Of a DNA stretch of 64,000 nucleotides, positions 1-12,028 are shown in pieces. The translations under genes were made by a program, and so were the position numbers. The stretch spans positions 43,327,747-43,391,746 of the forward strand of contig NC_090292.1 in the NCBI RefSeq assembly GCF_037392515.1. Reading direction: 5' to 3'. The notes under the pieces are model-generated. The model made no database searches. It was given only the letters and a program-made list of their open reading frames with translations, and had not been told where the DNA came from. The stretch's first letter is position 1, and the number at the start of each line of letters is the position of its first letter. This DNA is from Haliotis asinina. Its lineage: Eukaryota > Mollusca > Gastropoda > Lepetellida > Haliotidae.

Positions 1-2632
1 AAAGCATTTGGTCAGATGGTGGGTGCTTTTTGAGAATGAAAGGCTAATTCTTCGGAATATTCATATCATGACATGTCACATCTCGACGTATGCCCGGGTC
101 ATTGTGGACCATCTCTTGTTTGCTCTCTGTACATGCAAGCTTTCATCGTGGTGAAAGAGAGCTGACTTTACGAGTCAGTTCTGATGGTAGACATACACAA
201 TTCTGGAAACAGAACCCGAGACGACATCATGAAATGCGATCCTACGCCTCAAATAAACCATAAGCAAGAAACGGATTTCAAAGGTAGGAATTAAGTGTAT
301 GACTGCTTGTATCCTCAGTACAGTGCTCCCACAACCCTATCTTGAACAAATTATTGAAACGTTAGAGGTGCTTGATTAACTCCAAGAATATTAAATTAAT
401 AGCCCTAACTACCATGCCTCCGTGTTTCTCCCATGAAGAAAATATTAAAGTGTTGGAGATTCTTGATTAACTCCGAGAATATTAAAATCTTAATGAAACG
501 TTTCATTTCCTGTCTTCTTCCAAGGATATATTGCCATGTCATCAAACTTTTTCTCTCCCACACCCCACCCCCCCCCACCCCCCCATTTGCCTCCGAGAAT
601 ATCACAACAATCATGCGGTCAGTCTTCAAGGATTAATCTTGAAAATAGGAGCACTCAGTAATATTATAGGTGAATGGTGTATGGTGTGTAAAGGACGAGT
701 TGAGATCAGAAAAAAAACCAGGAGCGTTATTTAATATAACATGGACATACTTCCATCAAATATGTCCATCGAAAGTGAAGTTCTAATTTTTGGACAGTTG
801 TAAATTAATACAATATCAAATCTGAATTTTACTATTCTGTCATTTGCAGAAGGAAGGCATTGAAACTACATTTCACAAAGGATACTATCACCAACGCAAC
901 TGTTTTTTTGTTGGTTTTTTTGGAAATTTTCAAATCATCGTTGTTGAAGTCATTCTAGAAAACATCTGTCAGTGGTAGTAGTGGTCAGTGCAGGACATCT
1001 GTCTGTGGCAGAAATGGTCAGTGTGCCAAGAAATTATCTCAACCGTCTTGATTTCCTCACACCGATCACCATCGGCCCCTATCGTACTCTTCCCAGCTCG
1101 TATTGATCTATGGAGCCTAGTATGCCTTGTTTGGTTGTTAAGTGAATCGTGATGGCAATCAGTGGCTGACTGACGTGTAGCTGACAAACGAATCCCATTC
1201 ACTGCATTGAATTTATTAAATGCTGGATATCATATGGACCTCTATGGATCAGTAGCGTGTGCTTTCGAAATAAAGAGCAACGGTTGTGTTTTCCTTCCGT
1301 GAGGTGTATTCATCATTGTGCTGACATATTGATCGGATAGTATTTCTCAACCACCCATCTCTGTAGGGCACTGTATAAGTACCACAGCTACACGTAGGTC
1401 TCATTGTATAAACAGTCCCAAGGGGGCACAAGTATGAAGAGTTGAGACAGAAGCGTGTTTCACTCTACATATACCTGAACAAAACACAGGTAACCGGTTT
1501 TACCATTTACTTCCATCGCCATTAGGAAAAACTGAATTTATGGTTGAGACAGTTTCCAGTGGAATAATAATTTCATGGTAATATCATAATTATCTCACAC
1601 GCATGGATAATTCACGTAAATGTCCATTTTGTACGATCATTGTGAATGGAATATGCATTGTTAAAACAAATTGAATAGTTGTGTGAATCATGTCCATGAA
1701 TTTTTACAAGAAGTGCATGTTCGCAATGATGTCTTCGGTTTCCATTGAATATTAACAGTGCGTGGCATTGTAAGGATAATGTGGCAGATGGAACTACAAC
1801 GGTGCAGAGAACAATAGGATTTATGGTGGTGCATGGACTATACGAGAAGATGGAATTAGGCCCAAGGGAGACAGATCCAGGCTCATAAATTTGACTTCGA
1901 GGAAAACAGGTGGATCGCCTTAACAAGTTGTTCGCTTAAAGGATGTATTCGTGTTCTGAGTCATTTTGAAATATTTTCTTAATCTCTACCTTTGGTAATC
2001 ATTGCCTGGACTGTGACTTTCATGGATTGATGAGTGCCAACTGTGCTGCGCGAGAGATTGGTGGTCACGCTTGAAGGATTATTAAGGTGGATATTGTGGA
2101 CGAACAACACCTTCTTGAAGAATATCAAGCATCGTTCAGCATTTTTGAGTGACATAGTGATAAAACTGCAATTCACTTTTTAAGGCGGAACTCAAGAATT
2201 GTTCTACTATTCCTGCAATTGATGTGTATCGGATTCAGAGGAGGAAGTACACTTCATATGATCCTGGTAATGCCCTCTTTGTTTCGATGACGATGTCATA
2301 CGATATAGGTACCAGATCAGGAGATTACGTTCATTGCACCTGAGGTTAGAGGTCTTGATGATGGAATTGCTCAGTTAGAGAAGTATCACAAATCAGAATA
2401 TTATGAAAGGAACATTTTCTGTAGTAGATGCATGACATCATGAGAGGAAGATTTCAAATTCCGGACACTGATGGACATCTGGTTTAACGTCTTGAGCCAC
2501 TACTGTGTCACATACGTTGTTTCTTCAGCCCAAAGCACATCACTGACGTTGAAGTGTGATCAATTACAAAACGCCCATTCCATACACGTGTCATATTGAG
2601 ATGAAATCAACAGTTGATTATTTCAGGTACTG
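1..2632. other. No gene recognised; non-coding sequence
   Basis: Short open frames occur on both strands, but none resembles a family I know. The longest (minus, 1612-1926) has no supporting splice or start context. A C-rich tract at 557-584 is listed separately. Confidence 0.5.
557..584. repeat. C-rich tract (G-quadruplex-capable on minus strand)
   Basis: Runs of C are separated by single A bases. The complement has at least four G-runs of three or more, which fits the G-quadruplex pattern. Confidence 0.6.
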
Positions 2633-2998
2633 TTAGTTATCCATATACACGTGATACAAGCGTGTCGTTCCCAAACGATTCGGATGATGCGATAAAAATC
2701 CGCGCTTAATGTTGAGCTTCATACAGTCCAGCAACGTGACATCTGTCAACTTCGTCAGCTGAAACGGACCCGCACAGACTGCAACGGCTTCGCCGGCGTT
2801 GACTGAACCTGTGGTACGGCCGCATTTTGTGAGATATCCAGACAGAGGAATAATGTAATGATCCGCTAACTGTGGCACGTGCTCCGTTATTGAGTCTTTG
2901 GATAAATCTGGGAATGCCAGTCCTATGTTAGGGATTGTACGAGCGTTACAGTTTCCTCGCTGAAGAGCTGATTCACGAACAACTGAACACGAATTCTG
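2633..2998 (-). pseudogene. Possible exon or gene relic, serine-protease-like motif
   Basis: An open frame of 121 codons on the minus strand has no ATG near its start, so it would be an internal exon or a relic. It lies in a locally GC-richer patch. The translation contains YLTKCGRTTGSVNAGEA; a K-x-GRTTG-x-x-x-G pattern resembles the segment ahead of the catalytic serine in some PA-clan (trypsin-fold) peptidases. No catalytic triad is visible, because the frame ends in TAA after GFLSHHPNRLG and related residues. A possible acceptor AG lies at 2997-2996, but its pyrimidine tract is poor. The family link rests on one short motif and could be chance. It could equally be a non-coding open frame. 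Confidence 0.25.
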
Positions 2999-3614
2999 TT
3001 ATCTTCAAGGTAGGGTATAGACGAATTTTCTCTTTTAATATCTTTTAATGTGAACTAAACGATTCATAATATTTTACTCGTTCCTTATGTTATGTGCTGT
3101 TATATAATTATTTTAATGGAAGATGTTTTTATCTAAAATATATTATCGTCTTTGTTGAAGAAGAAAAGTTTAAATGATAACGTTATTAGTGTTAATCACC
3201 GGACTAAACGTTTTTTATCTTAACCACCGTACATGACAGATACCGTGCTTATCTCAGTTGGCGATTATATTAATTATATAGACGCCGCATCTCTACTGCG
3301 AGGGTCCACACTCATGATGTTAATCACTGGTTCGCCATATTGCTGTGACAGTTCTCACTGAAGTCTTTCAAACATCACACTTCACTTTGAGATATTCTCT
3401 GTAAATACTTGAATTAAGGGAAGATTTGTTATTTAGTTTCTTCTTCTTGTTTGGTGGTATCATCGTTATGCCGCATTGAACAGTTCATGCTGAAAACGTA
3501 CAGCTTTAAGGGATGATTCTGTCGCGCAGCCTGTGTGATATGTGCCTGTGACGTTTTGATAGCTCTAGCTGAAAATGTATACATTTTATCACTATTGCGT
3601 CATAAAAAGTGTAA
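2999..3614. other. Non-coding, AT-rich
   Basis: No gene, tandem repeat or recognisable mobile element was seen. Confidence 0.5.
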
Positions 3615-3797
3615 ATTTCAGAGTTAGAATTTGTCTTCAGCAGCCTATGACTGTAAATGGATTCTAACGAGATCGGGTGATCAGACTCGCTGATTTGGTT
3701 GACACTTGTCAGTTGCAAAGACCGCTGCGCATGCTGTTGATCACTGGGTTGTCTGGTCCAGGCTTGAGTATTTTCAAAGTGCTGCAATATAGCTGGG
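3615..3797 (+). repeat. SINE family B, partial copy, plus orientation
   Basis: Contains the family B landmarks in order: a CTTCAGCA-like stretch, GATCGGGTG-like stretch, GCTGATTTGGTTGACAC, and TTGATCACTGG followed by TTGTCTGGTCCAG. It is diverged and runs directly into a copy in the opposite orientation. Confidence 0.7.
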
Positions 3798-4043
3798 TGA
3801 GTATGTGAGTTTAATGTTATGTAGCACTCAACAATATTCCAGCCATATGGTGGCGGTCTGTAAATAAACAAGTCTCGACCAGACAATCCAGTGATCAACA
3901 GTACAAACATCGATCTGATCAATTGGGAACCGATGATATATGTCAACCAAGTCAGCGAGCCTGACCACCCGGTCCCGTTAGTCACCCCTTAAGACAAACA
4001 GGATACTGAGGTTCAGTGTTCTAACCCGGACCTTCACGGGTAG
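3798..4043 (-). repeat. SINE family B, near-full copy, minus orientation
   Basis: It begins with GTGAG repeats (the complement of the (TCAC)n tail), then CAATATTCCAGCCATATGG, GACCAGACAATCCAGTGATC, GTCAACCAAGTCAGCGAG, and ends CCGGACCTTCACGGGT. These are the full landmarks of the ~270-bp family seen best at 10146-10420. With 3615-3797 it makes a tail-to-tail inverted pair. Confidence 0.8.
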
Positions 4044-4476
4044 CAATACTGGTGGTCATATCAAATGTTTGAATCATAGCATAGGAAGGGATCATTTTCA
4101 GTTTAAATGTTTATTCTGACAACTATTCGGAGGCTTAGAGTTTGTCTAGTTATTACAGCTCATTGCTCTTATAGGCTGTGGTTAAAGACTCATATTCGCT
4201 CCTCAAAGTTCTTGTCAGCTATCCCTACTTTCCAATTCCAGGATAATATCGAAACTGTCATCACGATCCCAATTCAGACACTTGTCGTTTTGGATGAAAT
4301 ATTTCTTTAAGTTCAGTATGAATATTTTGATTCGTATCCGCAAAGCTTAATTATGTTATGCTTGTGAATGTGAGTCTGTGTGTATTTGTACGATATATGA
4401 CGACGCTGTCTGCTCCCGATAACCAACTAGGGCTGGGACGATACACAATGTCACGATGCGATGCACACACGTTCAC

Positions 4477-4541
4477 GTATACATACATACATGCATGCAT
4501 GCATGCATGCATGCACGCATACATACATACATACATACATC
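4477..4541. repeat. (ATAC)n/(ATGC)n microsatellite
   Basis: Tetranucleotide runs: ATAC units, then ATGC units, then ATAC units again. The surrounding 4044-4862 has no recognisable gene. Confidence 0.9.
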
Positions 4542-4862
4542 TTGAAAGACAGACACAGTAATACGATTTATAATGTTTCATTTCAAGGTATTTGTGTATA
4601 AATATATAACGATGACACTATTGTAATAAACAAGCATGCAATTGTATCATACTTGAGCATTTTCCTTTACGTAAGTACTTAAAAATATTTCAGATAATAG
4701 TAGATTGAAGAAACGTCGTGCATCGATACACCAGTCGACGATACGATAGCTGTGTCAAACTTATATGTATCGTGATGTATCGTTGCAATGGTGAATCGTC
4801 CAGACCCTCTAATCAACTGAGGGAAACCCTTCCGTCATGCGTTACATACTGTCAAGTACCAT

Positions 4863-5080
4863 TGAAGATCCGGGTTAGAATTCCTCTTCAGTAACCTATC
4901 CGTCTTGTATGAGACGACTAACGGGATCGGGTAGTCACGTTCGCCGGACTTGCTTGACAAATGATGCTGTTGATCACTGGATTGTCTGGTCCACATTCGA
5001 TTAGTAACACACCGCCGCCATACAGTTGGAATAGTATTCAGTGCGGCGGAGAAATGAACGCATTCACTCGCTCACTCAAT
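4863..5080 (+). repeat. SINE family B, plus orientation
   Basis: Starts near GATCCGGGTTAGAATTC and carries ACGGGATCGGGTAGTCAC, GATCACTGGATTGTCTGGTC and a GTGCGGCG stretch before CACTCGCTCACTCA. It lacks part of the middle segment found in the 10146-10420 copy. Confidence 0.8.
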
Positions 5081-5931
5081 CATTTGGAAATGTCACAACC
5101 CACTGATTGCTGTCTGAACCCCATATTCACCCCAAACTTGGTCCCTGTCTTTCAAGCATGGCACCATGCCGAGTGCTTCACCAAGGAACAAATCGTGTTT
5201 GACCTAAACGACACGACATTGCTGTCACCGTCGGTAGTGATGTACAGCGGCGTGAACTCCAACCCACGCCGTCACAGCGTTCAAGCTGACCGAAAACAGT
5301 CTCAAAGAATTGCTATTACCCAGACATAATGAAGTTGTCATATCACGATCCGTAACATTTGTGTTGTAGACACTCGAAAGGTCAACAGCAGAATGTTCCC
5401 CAGTAGACAACGTTCATTAAAAGTGAGAAACTCTTGAAAATTTTTAATTAGTTATTAGACGAGGCATGATATAACAGTAATAATAAATTTCAAATTAATG
5501 AACATTTTTAACATGTCTTTCTGTTTGAACAAGCCAGAGAAGACTACTCCATATCGGGATAATACTGGGCAAAGAAGAGCTCGGAGTTGTAGCCGTTGGA
5601 ACCAATCTCCTTCAGTTCATCAAAGCACAGCAAGACTAGTTGAGGACCTGTGGATATTTTCCTAATGTTCTAAACGGAGCTACATTGACAGGAGGGACTA
5701 CTCGGATAGCACACAAGTATTCTTGGAATGAAAAGTGAGTATTGTATGCGTGTTAACTGATATTGATATAATTCCTTGTCTATAATATTCCAACAAGTGG
5801 ATAGTGTCTGATCTTTGGATCTTCATTACAAGAGTCTGTGGTTAAGGAGTGATCGGCTAAGTGATTCGGATACTGCGCACAGGTTGGATATACAGAAAAT
5901 ATTGGAATTATTTCAAAACAATATTCTTGGA
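5081..5931 (+). other. Upstream region of receptor exon; possible 5' UTR exon
   Basis: No protein start upstream of 5932 is convincing: the reading frame of the receptor exon stays open upstream to about 5815 but contains no ATG. At 5735 there is a strong donor-like GTGAGT after GGAATGAAAA, and at 5797 an AG after a weak pyrimidine tract. A small untranslated exon ending at 5734 is therefore possible, but nothing confirms it. No clear TATA box was seen. Confidence 0.3.
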
Positions 5932-6610
5932 ATGATGGGGATTTTGCGTCTCGCAGCGATTTTTATATTTTTGGTTCCCATGGCAACTGCAGACAACAGC
6001 ATTGCCAAAATCGCCGTGTTGTTACCAGCGGATGAACGGCACATGTTCTCAATTAAACGAGTGGCACCCGGGTTGGAAGTAGCAAAGGAAAGTGTCAACA
6101 AGACAGGAATCTTGACAAGCACCGAGCTCACCATCCAATATGGTGATTCCAAATGCTCTAACGCTGAAGGAATGAACCAAGCCGTGACGTTCTACGCAGA
6201 CAAGAACGTCGACGTCTTCTTCGGACCATGCTGCGACTATGCCGCTGCGCCTGTTGCTAGGCAGGTGGCATACTGGAACACACCGTTGCTAACAGCCGGT
6301 GCCATGGCCAAAGATTTCGGAACAAAGGCCAAGAAGGAGTTTTCTGTGTTAACCCGTGTTGGTGCTAATTTCAATTCTCTTGGAGATTACTTGATAAAGG
6401 TGTTTCACTACTTTGACTGGAGTCGTATCATGTTGCTGTATAACCCTAACGGCAGAGAAAATGTCATGCACCGATTCTGTCACATTGCTACAGATGGTGT
6501 TCACTTTGCTCTTAGAACTTCAAAGAACTTTACCCACACTTTCCACAAGTTCCACAAGATCGAAGAAATCATTGACAGCCTTCCCGAAAAGCTTGGCAGG
6601 GACTATGGAG
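5932..6610 (+). CDS. Natriuretic-peptide-receptor-like protein, first coding exon (partial gene)
   Basis: Encodes 226 residues plus one base (phase 1), then a donor (GGAG/GTAAGG) at 6611. Start: the first ATG in frame gives MMGILRLAAIFIFLVPMATA, a good signal peptide, and the mature chain would begin near DNSIAKIAVLLP. The rest is the N-terminal lobe of a type I periplasmic-binding-fold (ANF receptor) domain. FFGPCCDYAAAPVARQVAYW, LLTAGA and LTRVGANF match the hallmark stretch of NPR-A, NPR-B and NPR-C. C75 and the C100/C101 pair fit the conserved first disulfide region. Asn-linked glycosylation sites occur at NKT and NFT. In vertebrate NPR genes the first exon also covers roughly this part. 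The protein would be a single-pass cell-surface receptor. The kinase-homology and cyclase parts are absent, so a cyclase receptor and an NPR-C-like clearance receptor cannot be told apart. No second exon was recognised downstream. Confidence 0.85.
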
Positions 6611-7824
6611 GTAAGGCTTATTTTTGTGTCTTGAGGTCAATTTTTACCTTGGTTTAAATTGTCTCTGAACTTTTTCATCACATATTGCCATGTACGTCAC
6701 ACACACGACAATATCGTCCAGATTGTTTTCTTCCAGAGTTTCACTCACACACCATGAAAGAAAACAACATATGTATGTATATTTTGTAAAATGTTTTCCA
6801 TGTGAAAGTTTTCTTCCAGTGCTGTCCAACAAGAACAATTCACCTTGTGTAACGCTCTTGTACCATACCAAGTGCTATGTTGAAGATCTGCTTGAGATCT
6901 GTTCTAACATGTTCTTCACTTGGGACACAACGATATAAATTCGTCGCGGTAAATGACACCTGTTGATTATGGCGACTACTGCCGGTGCGAGGCGTATCAA
7001 AACACGATTGTTGAATGCATCTGTTTGCGTTATAGCCATGGAGCTTACCACATTAATGCATTTCTTTCCATTTAAAAAAATGAATAATGAAGAATATATA
7101 TACAATATATCGCATATAATACCAGTTTTGATAACATGGGGGATAGAATGGTGCGACTCTTATGTGGGTAGTAGCATGTTGTATGTGCGCAATTAATGAC
7201 AACGGACTAAAAGAAATCTCTAAAATGTTGTTAAAAAGTTAATCAAAGTTTTTGTAAATGAACAAGAACTAATGTTGAAACAACAGGTTGAATACATCTG
7301 CTAAAAGAGTTTCAAGTGAAGTGTAAACACTTTGTTTGCAAAGTAGTATACCCACCAAACCATCGGGAAACGGCATGATGAAACTGATGTACGGCTTTAA
7401 CCCGAACTCTCATATAGTTTCATAACAAATAGTTTACTCCACGCATAACTCATAACTGTTTTGTCAGCATAAAAGGAACGGATGTACTCGTCCGTAAAGA
7501 TGAATGTAAACACCAACGTCAATGGCTTCAGGGGTGTCCGTATTGAATAGTCCTCGGAGAGATGCGAGGATCGAGAAGAAGATAATATCGATAATGTATT
7601 GATTTGTAAATATCTGTAGAAATGTGCATTTCCATTAATCGTAAAAATATATGGAGATATCTCCCTGTGCACAAAATGTCAAAGACAATGGGTAGTCTGA
7701 AACGACAGAAACCATTGTCAAAGGATGCGTTGTTTCACATTCATTTCAATCCAGATATCAAGTTCGCTATGGCCAAATGTCCGATTCTGATCATCTGATC
7801 ATAAACTCGTCTATGTATTTATAT
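6611..7824. other. Presumed intron of the receptor gene
   Basis: AT-rich, with no recognisable exon or repeat before the minisatellite. It is called intron only because the preceding exon ends at a good donor. Confidence 0.45.
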
Positions 7825-9752
7825 TCCCAGAACTGTGAGGTCATGGGCCTATGAGTACAAAAATACCTCACCGGTGGAGACATGACATACGTCTTTAGCA
7901 GTATCTCTATTTCCAATACTGTGGGGTCACGGACCTACGAGTACAAAAACACCTGATTGGTGCAGCCATTTCATATGTCTTTGGTAGTATCTCTATTCCC
8001 AGTACTGTGAGGCCATGGCCCTATGGGTCCAAAACACCTGATTGGTGCAGACATGGCATATGTCTATAGTAGTATAATATATGTGTATTCCCAGTGCTGT
8101 GAGGCCATGGCCCTATGAGTACAAAACGCCTGATTGGTGCAGACATGGCATATGTCTATAGTAGTATAATATATGTGTATTCTCAGTACTGTGAGGTCAT
8201 GGCCCTATGAGTACAAAACACCTGATTGGTGCAGACATGACATATGTCTATAGTAGTATAATATATGTGTATTCTCAGTACTGTGACGTCATGGCCCTAT
8301 GAGTACAAAACACCTGATTGGTGCAGACATGGCATATGTCTAAAGCAGTATATGTATTCTCAGTACTGTGAGGTCATGGCCCTATGAGTACAAAACACCT
8401 GATTGGTGCAGACATGACATATGTCTAAAGCAGTATATGTATTCTCAGTACTGTGAGGTCATGGCCCTATGAGTACAAAACACCTGATTGGTGCAGACAT
8501 GGCATATGTCTATAGTAGTATAATATATGTGTATTCTCAGTACTGTGAGGTCATGGCCCTATGAGTACAAAACGCCTGATTGGTGCAGACATGGCATATG
8601 TCTATAGTAGTATAATATATGTGTATTCTCAGTACTGTGAGGTCATGGCCCTATGAGTACAAAACACCTGATTGGTGCAGACATGGCATATGTCTATAGT
8701 AGTATAATATATGTGTATTCTCAGTACTGTGAGGTCATGGCCCTATGAGTACAAAACACCTGATTGGTGCAGACATGGCATATGTCTATAGTAGTATAAT
8801 ATATGTGTATTCTCAGTACTGTGAGGTCATGGCCCTATGGGTCCAAAACACCTGATTGGTGCAGACATGACATATGTCTATAGTAGTATAATATATGTGT
8901 ATTCTCAGTACTGTGAGGCCATGGCCCTATGAGTACAAAACGCCTGATTGGTGCAGACATGGCATATGTCTATAGTAGTATAATATATGTGTATTCTCAG
9001 TACTGTGAGGTCATGGCCCTATGAGTACAAAACACCTGATTGGTGCAGACATGACATATGTCTATAGTAGTATAATATATGTGTATTCTCAGTACTGTGA
9101 CGTCATGGCCCTATGAGTACAAAACACCTGATTGGTGCAGACATGGCATATGTCTAAAGCAGTATATGTATTCTCAGTACTGTGAGGTCATGGCCCTATG
9201 AGTACAAAACACCTGATTGGTGCAGACATGACATATGTCTAAAGCAGTATATGTATTCTCAGTACTGTGAGGTCATGGCCCTATGAGTACAAAACACCTG
9301 ATTGGTGCAGACATGGCATATGTCTATAGTAGTATAATATATGTGTATTCTCAGTACTGTGAGGTCATGGCCCTATGAGTACAAAACGCCTGATTGGTGC
9401 AAACATGACATATGTCTATAGTAGTACATGTATTCTCAGTACTGTGAGGCCATGGACCTATGAGTACAAAACACCTGATTGGTGCAGACATGACATATGT
9501 CTATAGTAGTATATGTATTCTCAATACTGTGAGGCCATGGCCCTATGAGTACAAAACACCTGATTGGTGCAGACATGACATATGTCTATAGTAGTATATG
9601 TATCCCCAGTACTGTGAGGCCATGGCTCTATGAGTACAAAACGCCTGATTGGTGCAAACATGACATATGTCTATAGTAGTATATGTATTCTCAGTACTGT
9701 GAGGTCATGGCCCTATGAGTACAAAACACCTGATTGGTGCAGACATGACACA
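7825..9752 (+). repeat. Minisatellite, about 22 copies of an ~81-92 bp unit
   Basis: The unit runs CTCAGTACTGTGAGGTCATG, GCCCTATGAGTACAAAACAC, CTGATTGGTGCAGACATG, ATATGTCTATAGTAGTATA and a variable TATATGTGTATT spacer. Two length classes differ by the spacer (TATAGTAGTATAATATATGTG against TAAAGCAGTATATG). Edge copies are the most diverged. Copies from about 8101 to 8586 recur identically at about 8915 to 9400. The array lies in the presumed first intron of the receptor gene. Confidence 0.95.
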
Positions 9753-10145
9753 TAATTATATATTATGGCAGCTTGTACGGTATATGCAATCTTAATATGA
9801 CAAGATTGATTTCTTTTTTGGAAATGCATAGAGAAAATATTTAGCAGTCTTCAAGATCATGTTTACCTTTTTCGATGATAACAGGGAATTAAATTTTAGT
9901 ATATTATGAGAGACATAGAATTGCATCAGCAAATACTTAAGTCTTAATTCAATATAGGCTGGTCACATAAGTAAGAAGTGGTATTCATTTTCGATTACAT
10001 TTAAGTTACATATGATTCATTTTCTTTGTTATTATAGAAGCGACCTTTTTCAATTTCTAAATTTGGGAACATAACCTAAATCATGATAAAGAAGATCTGT
10101 GTTTGAAAACAGTAATATGAGTTAACTCGTCTCTTACAACTATCG
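9753..10145. other. AT-rich non-coding
   Basis: Nothing recognised. Confidence 0.5.
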
Positions 10146-10420
10146 ACCCGTGAAGGTCCCGGGAAAGAATAGGTCTTCAGCAACCCATGCTTGCCATAAA
10201 AGGCGACAATGCTTGTCGTAAGAAGCGACTAACAGCATCCGGTGGTCAGGCTCGCTGACTTGGTTGACACATGTCATCGGTTTCCAACCGCGCAGATCGA
10301 TGCTCATGTTGTTGATCACTGGACTGTCTGGTCCAGACTCGATTATCTACAGACCTCCGCCATGTAGGTGGAATATTGCTGAGTGCGGCGTAAAACTAAA
10401 CTCACTCACTCACTCGCTTA
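10146..10420 (+). repeat. SINE family B, full-length reference copy
   Basis: Begins ACCCGTGAAGGTCC and runs through CAACCCATGCTTGCC, CTTGTCGTAAGAAGCGACTA, GGTGGTCAGGCTCGCTGACT, TGGTTGACACATGTCATCGG, GATCGATGCTCATGTTG, TTGATCACTGGACTGTCTGG, and ends GCTGAGTGCGGCGTAAAACT with CTCACTCACTCAC. It has no obvious A or B box, so the head may not be tRNA-like. It shares its last ~55 bp with families A and E. Confidence 0.9.
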
Positions 10421-12028
10421 CAACTATTTCTGTTACATTCTTCAACATGCAGAATCACCCTGAGGAAGGAATGGAACTATACACATATTGGTTGAAGTCT
10501 CAGTCTATCGTGGTCTGTTTGTCAGTACTGAGGGGCGGGGTGTGGAGAGAAGGTTTCAGTTTCTCGTGAATCACGTCATACTTCCAAGGTTGAACAAACA
10601 TACTGACATATAATCATTCTTACATGAATACTGGTGGAACACATGTTCATCTATTATTAATAATATTGATTGCTGCTCACGCATAATCAATAGAAGCATC
10701 AATATACATCTGTCTATAAACATGGGTCATCAATAGATAGATCTGAACACATTTGACTATTTGCTCTGTTGTATAATAGAAAGGATTTGGTGGTGTACAT
10801 GTGTGAGACTGTGGTAGACTACAATATAGGCGGTTATATTTATGTGACACACTGGGTAACGGTACAATAGAACTGGATTTGTACATGTGTCATCCAAAAC
10901 TTTGCTTCACATGAGATATTGTTTGTGTCAGATCAAACCATATCTCCCAGGACAGTGTTATGATGACATGAACCTGATGAAATGACAATGCAATGATGAC
11001 ATGACAATGCAATGACATCGCTGCACTGCTAGTCAGAATCGTGCTCAGAGATGTGGAGAGTGTTTTTTGATGATAAAAAGAATCTTGTGCCTTGTGATAT
11101 TAGAATTAAAAATGTTCTCGACAATCCTCGGATACACGCGCGCGCACACACACACATGCACAGTCGACGTTGTGAATCAAATTGTGATACAGTTGGTCAC
11201 GCACATGTGTGCCACAGTGTGGCATAGAACAATACATTTGGTTATGTTCAGACTGCCAGCAGCTGTCATACACAGAAATGCAGACGTATGACATCAAAAG
11301 TACAGACCGTATTTGACTAAAATATATTTTGCGGTGGACATCTTTTTCTTGTACCTTTTTTTAAAACTCTTTTTCGGGGGTGGGGGTGGGGGTGGGGGTG
11401 GGGTAGGGATGTGACGGAGTTATGTCAAAAACTAAGGACAAATATACACGTTACTGGGACATGACCAGTTACCTGGCACTTACCACTTCCGCCATAAAGT
11501 GCCTCGTTCAGCAAACATGCGTTGCTGGGGGTCTGCAATAACCCTAGGTCGGCTTCGCATGGGTGTTCTCATTCACCAGTGCTTTATACTCTGTACATAA
11601 CAACAACAGAATGTGTTCGGTGTACGCTATCAACATAAAGGTTACAGGCCCGTGAAGATCGCTGATGGGGAATAAACGGCTATTAAGTACTGAATCACCT
11701 CTTGGGGTGAACATAACGGTGCATGCACAATGCGAATTAGTCCCGTGGGCATACACGGTAATATAGGACCCCTGGAGTCTAGGCTGGCCGAGACATCTAA
11801 TTGTATGGAGTTGACAAGTCGTGTCATCGTGACCCAATGACCGTTCCCTTTGCTCACTCTCTCAACCTCTGCTGCTCAGGGATGAGTGTGTATGGGTTTG
11901 CACTGATTTCAATGGATATGGATTGTCATTTAGAAAGTCGCTATTATTTATATTTGCGTTTACACATTTTCAGCCGAGTTGGTTAATCCAAGCATTTGCG
12001 TTTCAACATCATCAACCATGATCGTGAA
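10421..12028. other. Non-coding with a G-rich tract
   Basis: No gene recognised. It contains short CA runs near 11140 and a G-rich tract at 11376-11408 with five G-runs (GGGGGT units), a strong G-quadruplex candidate on the plus strand. Confidence 0.5.

Noticed and set aside
3506-3985. 159-codon minus-strand open frame
   Set aside because: It runs through two SINE family B copies.
5081-5335. Open frame continuing past a SINE, with a GC-richer patch
   Set aside because: Three frames give short plausible peptides but none stays open or matches a family I know.
5815-5931. In-frame extension of the receptor exon
   Set aside because: It has no ATG; the signal peptide begins at 5932.
7825-9752. 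CRISPR-like spaced repeat array
   Set aside because: The units are head-to-tail with near-constant sequence between them and no unique spacers; the genome is animal.
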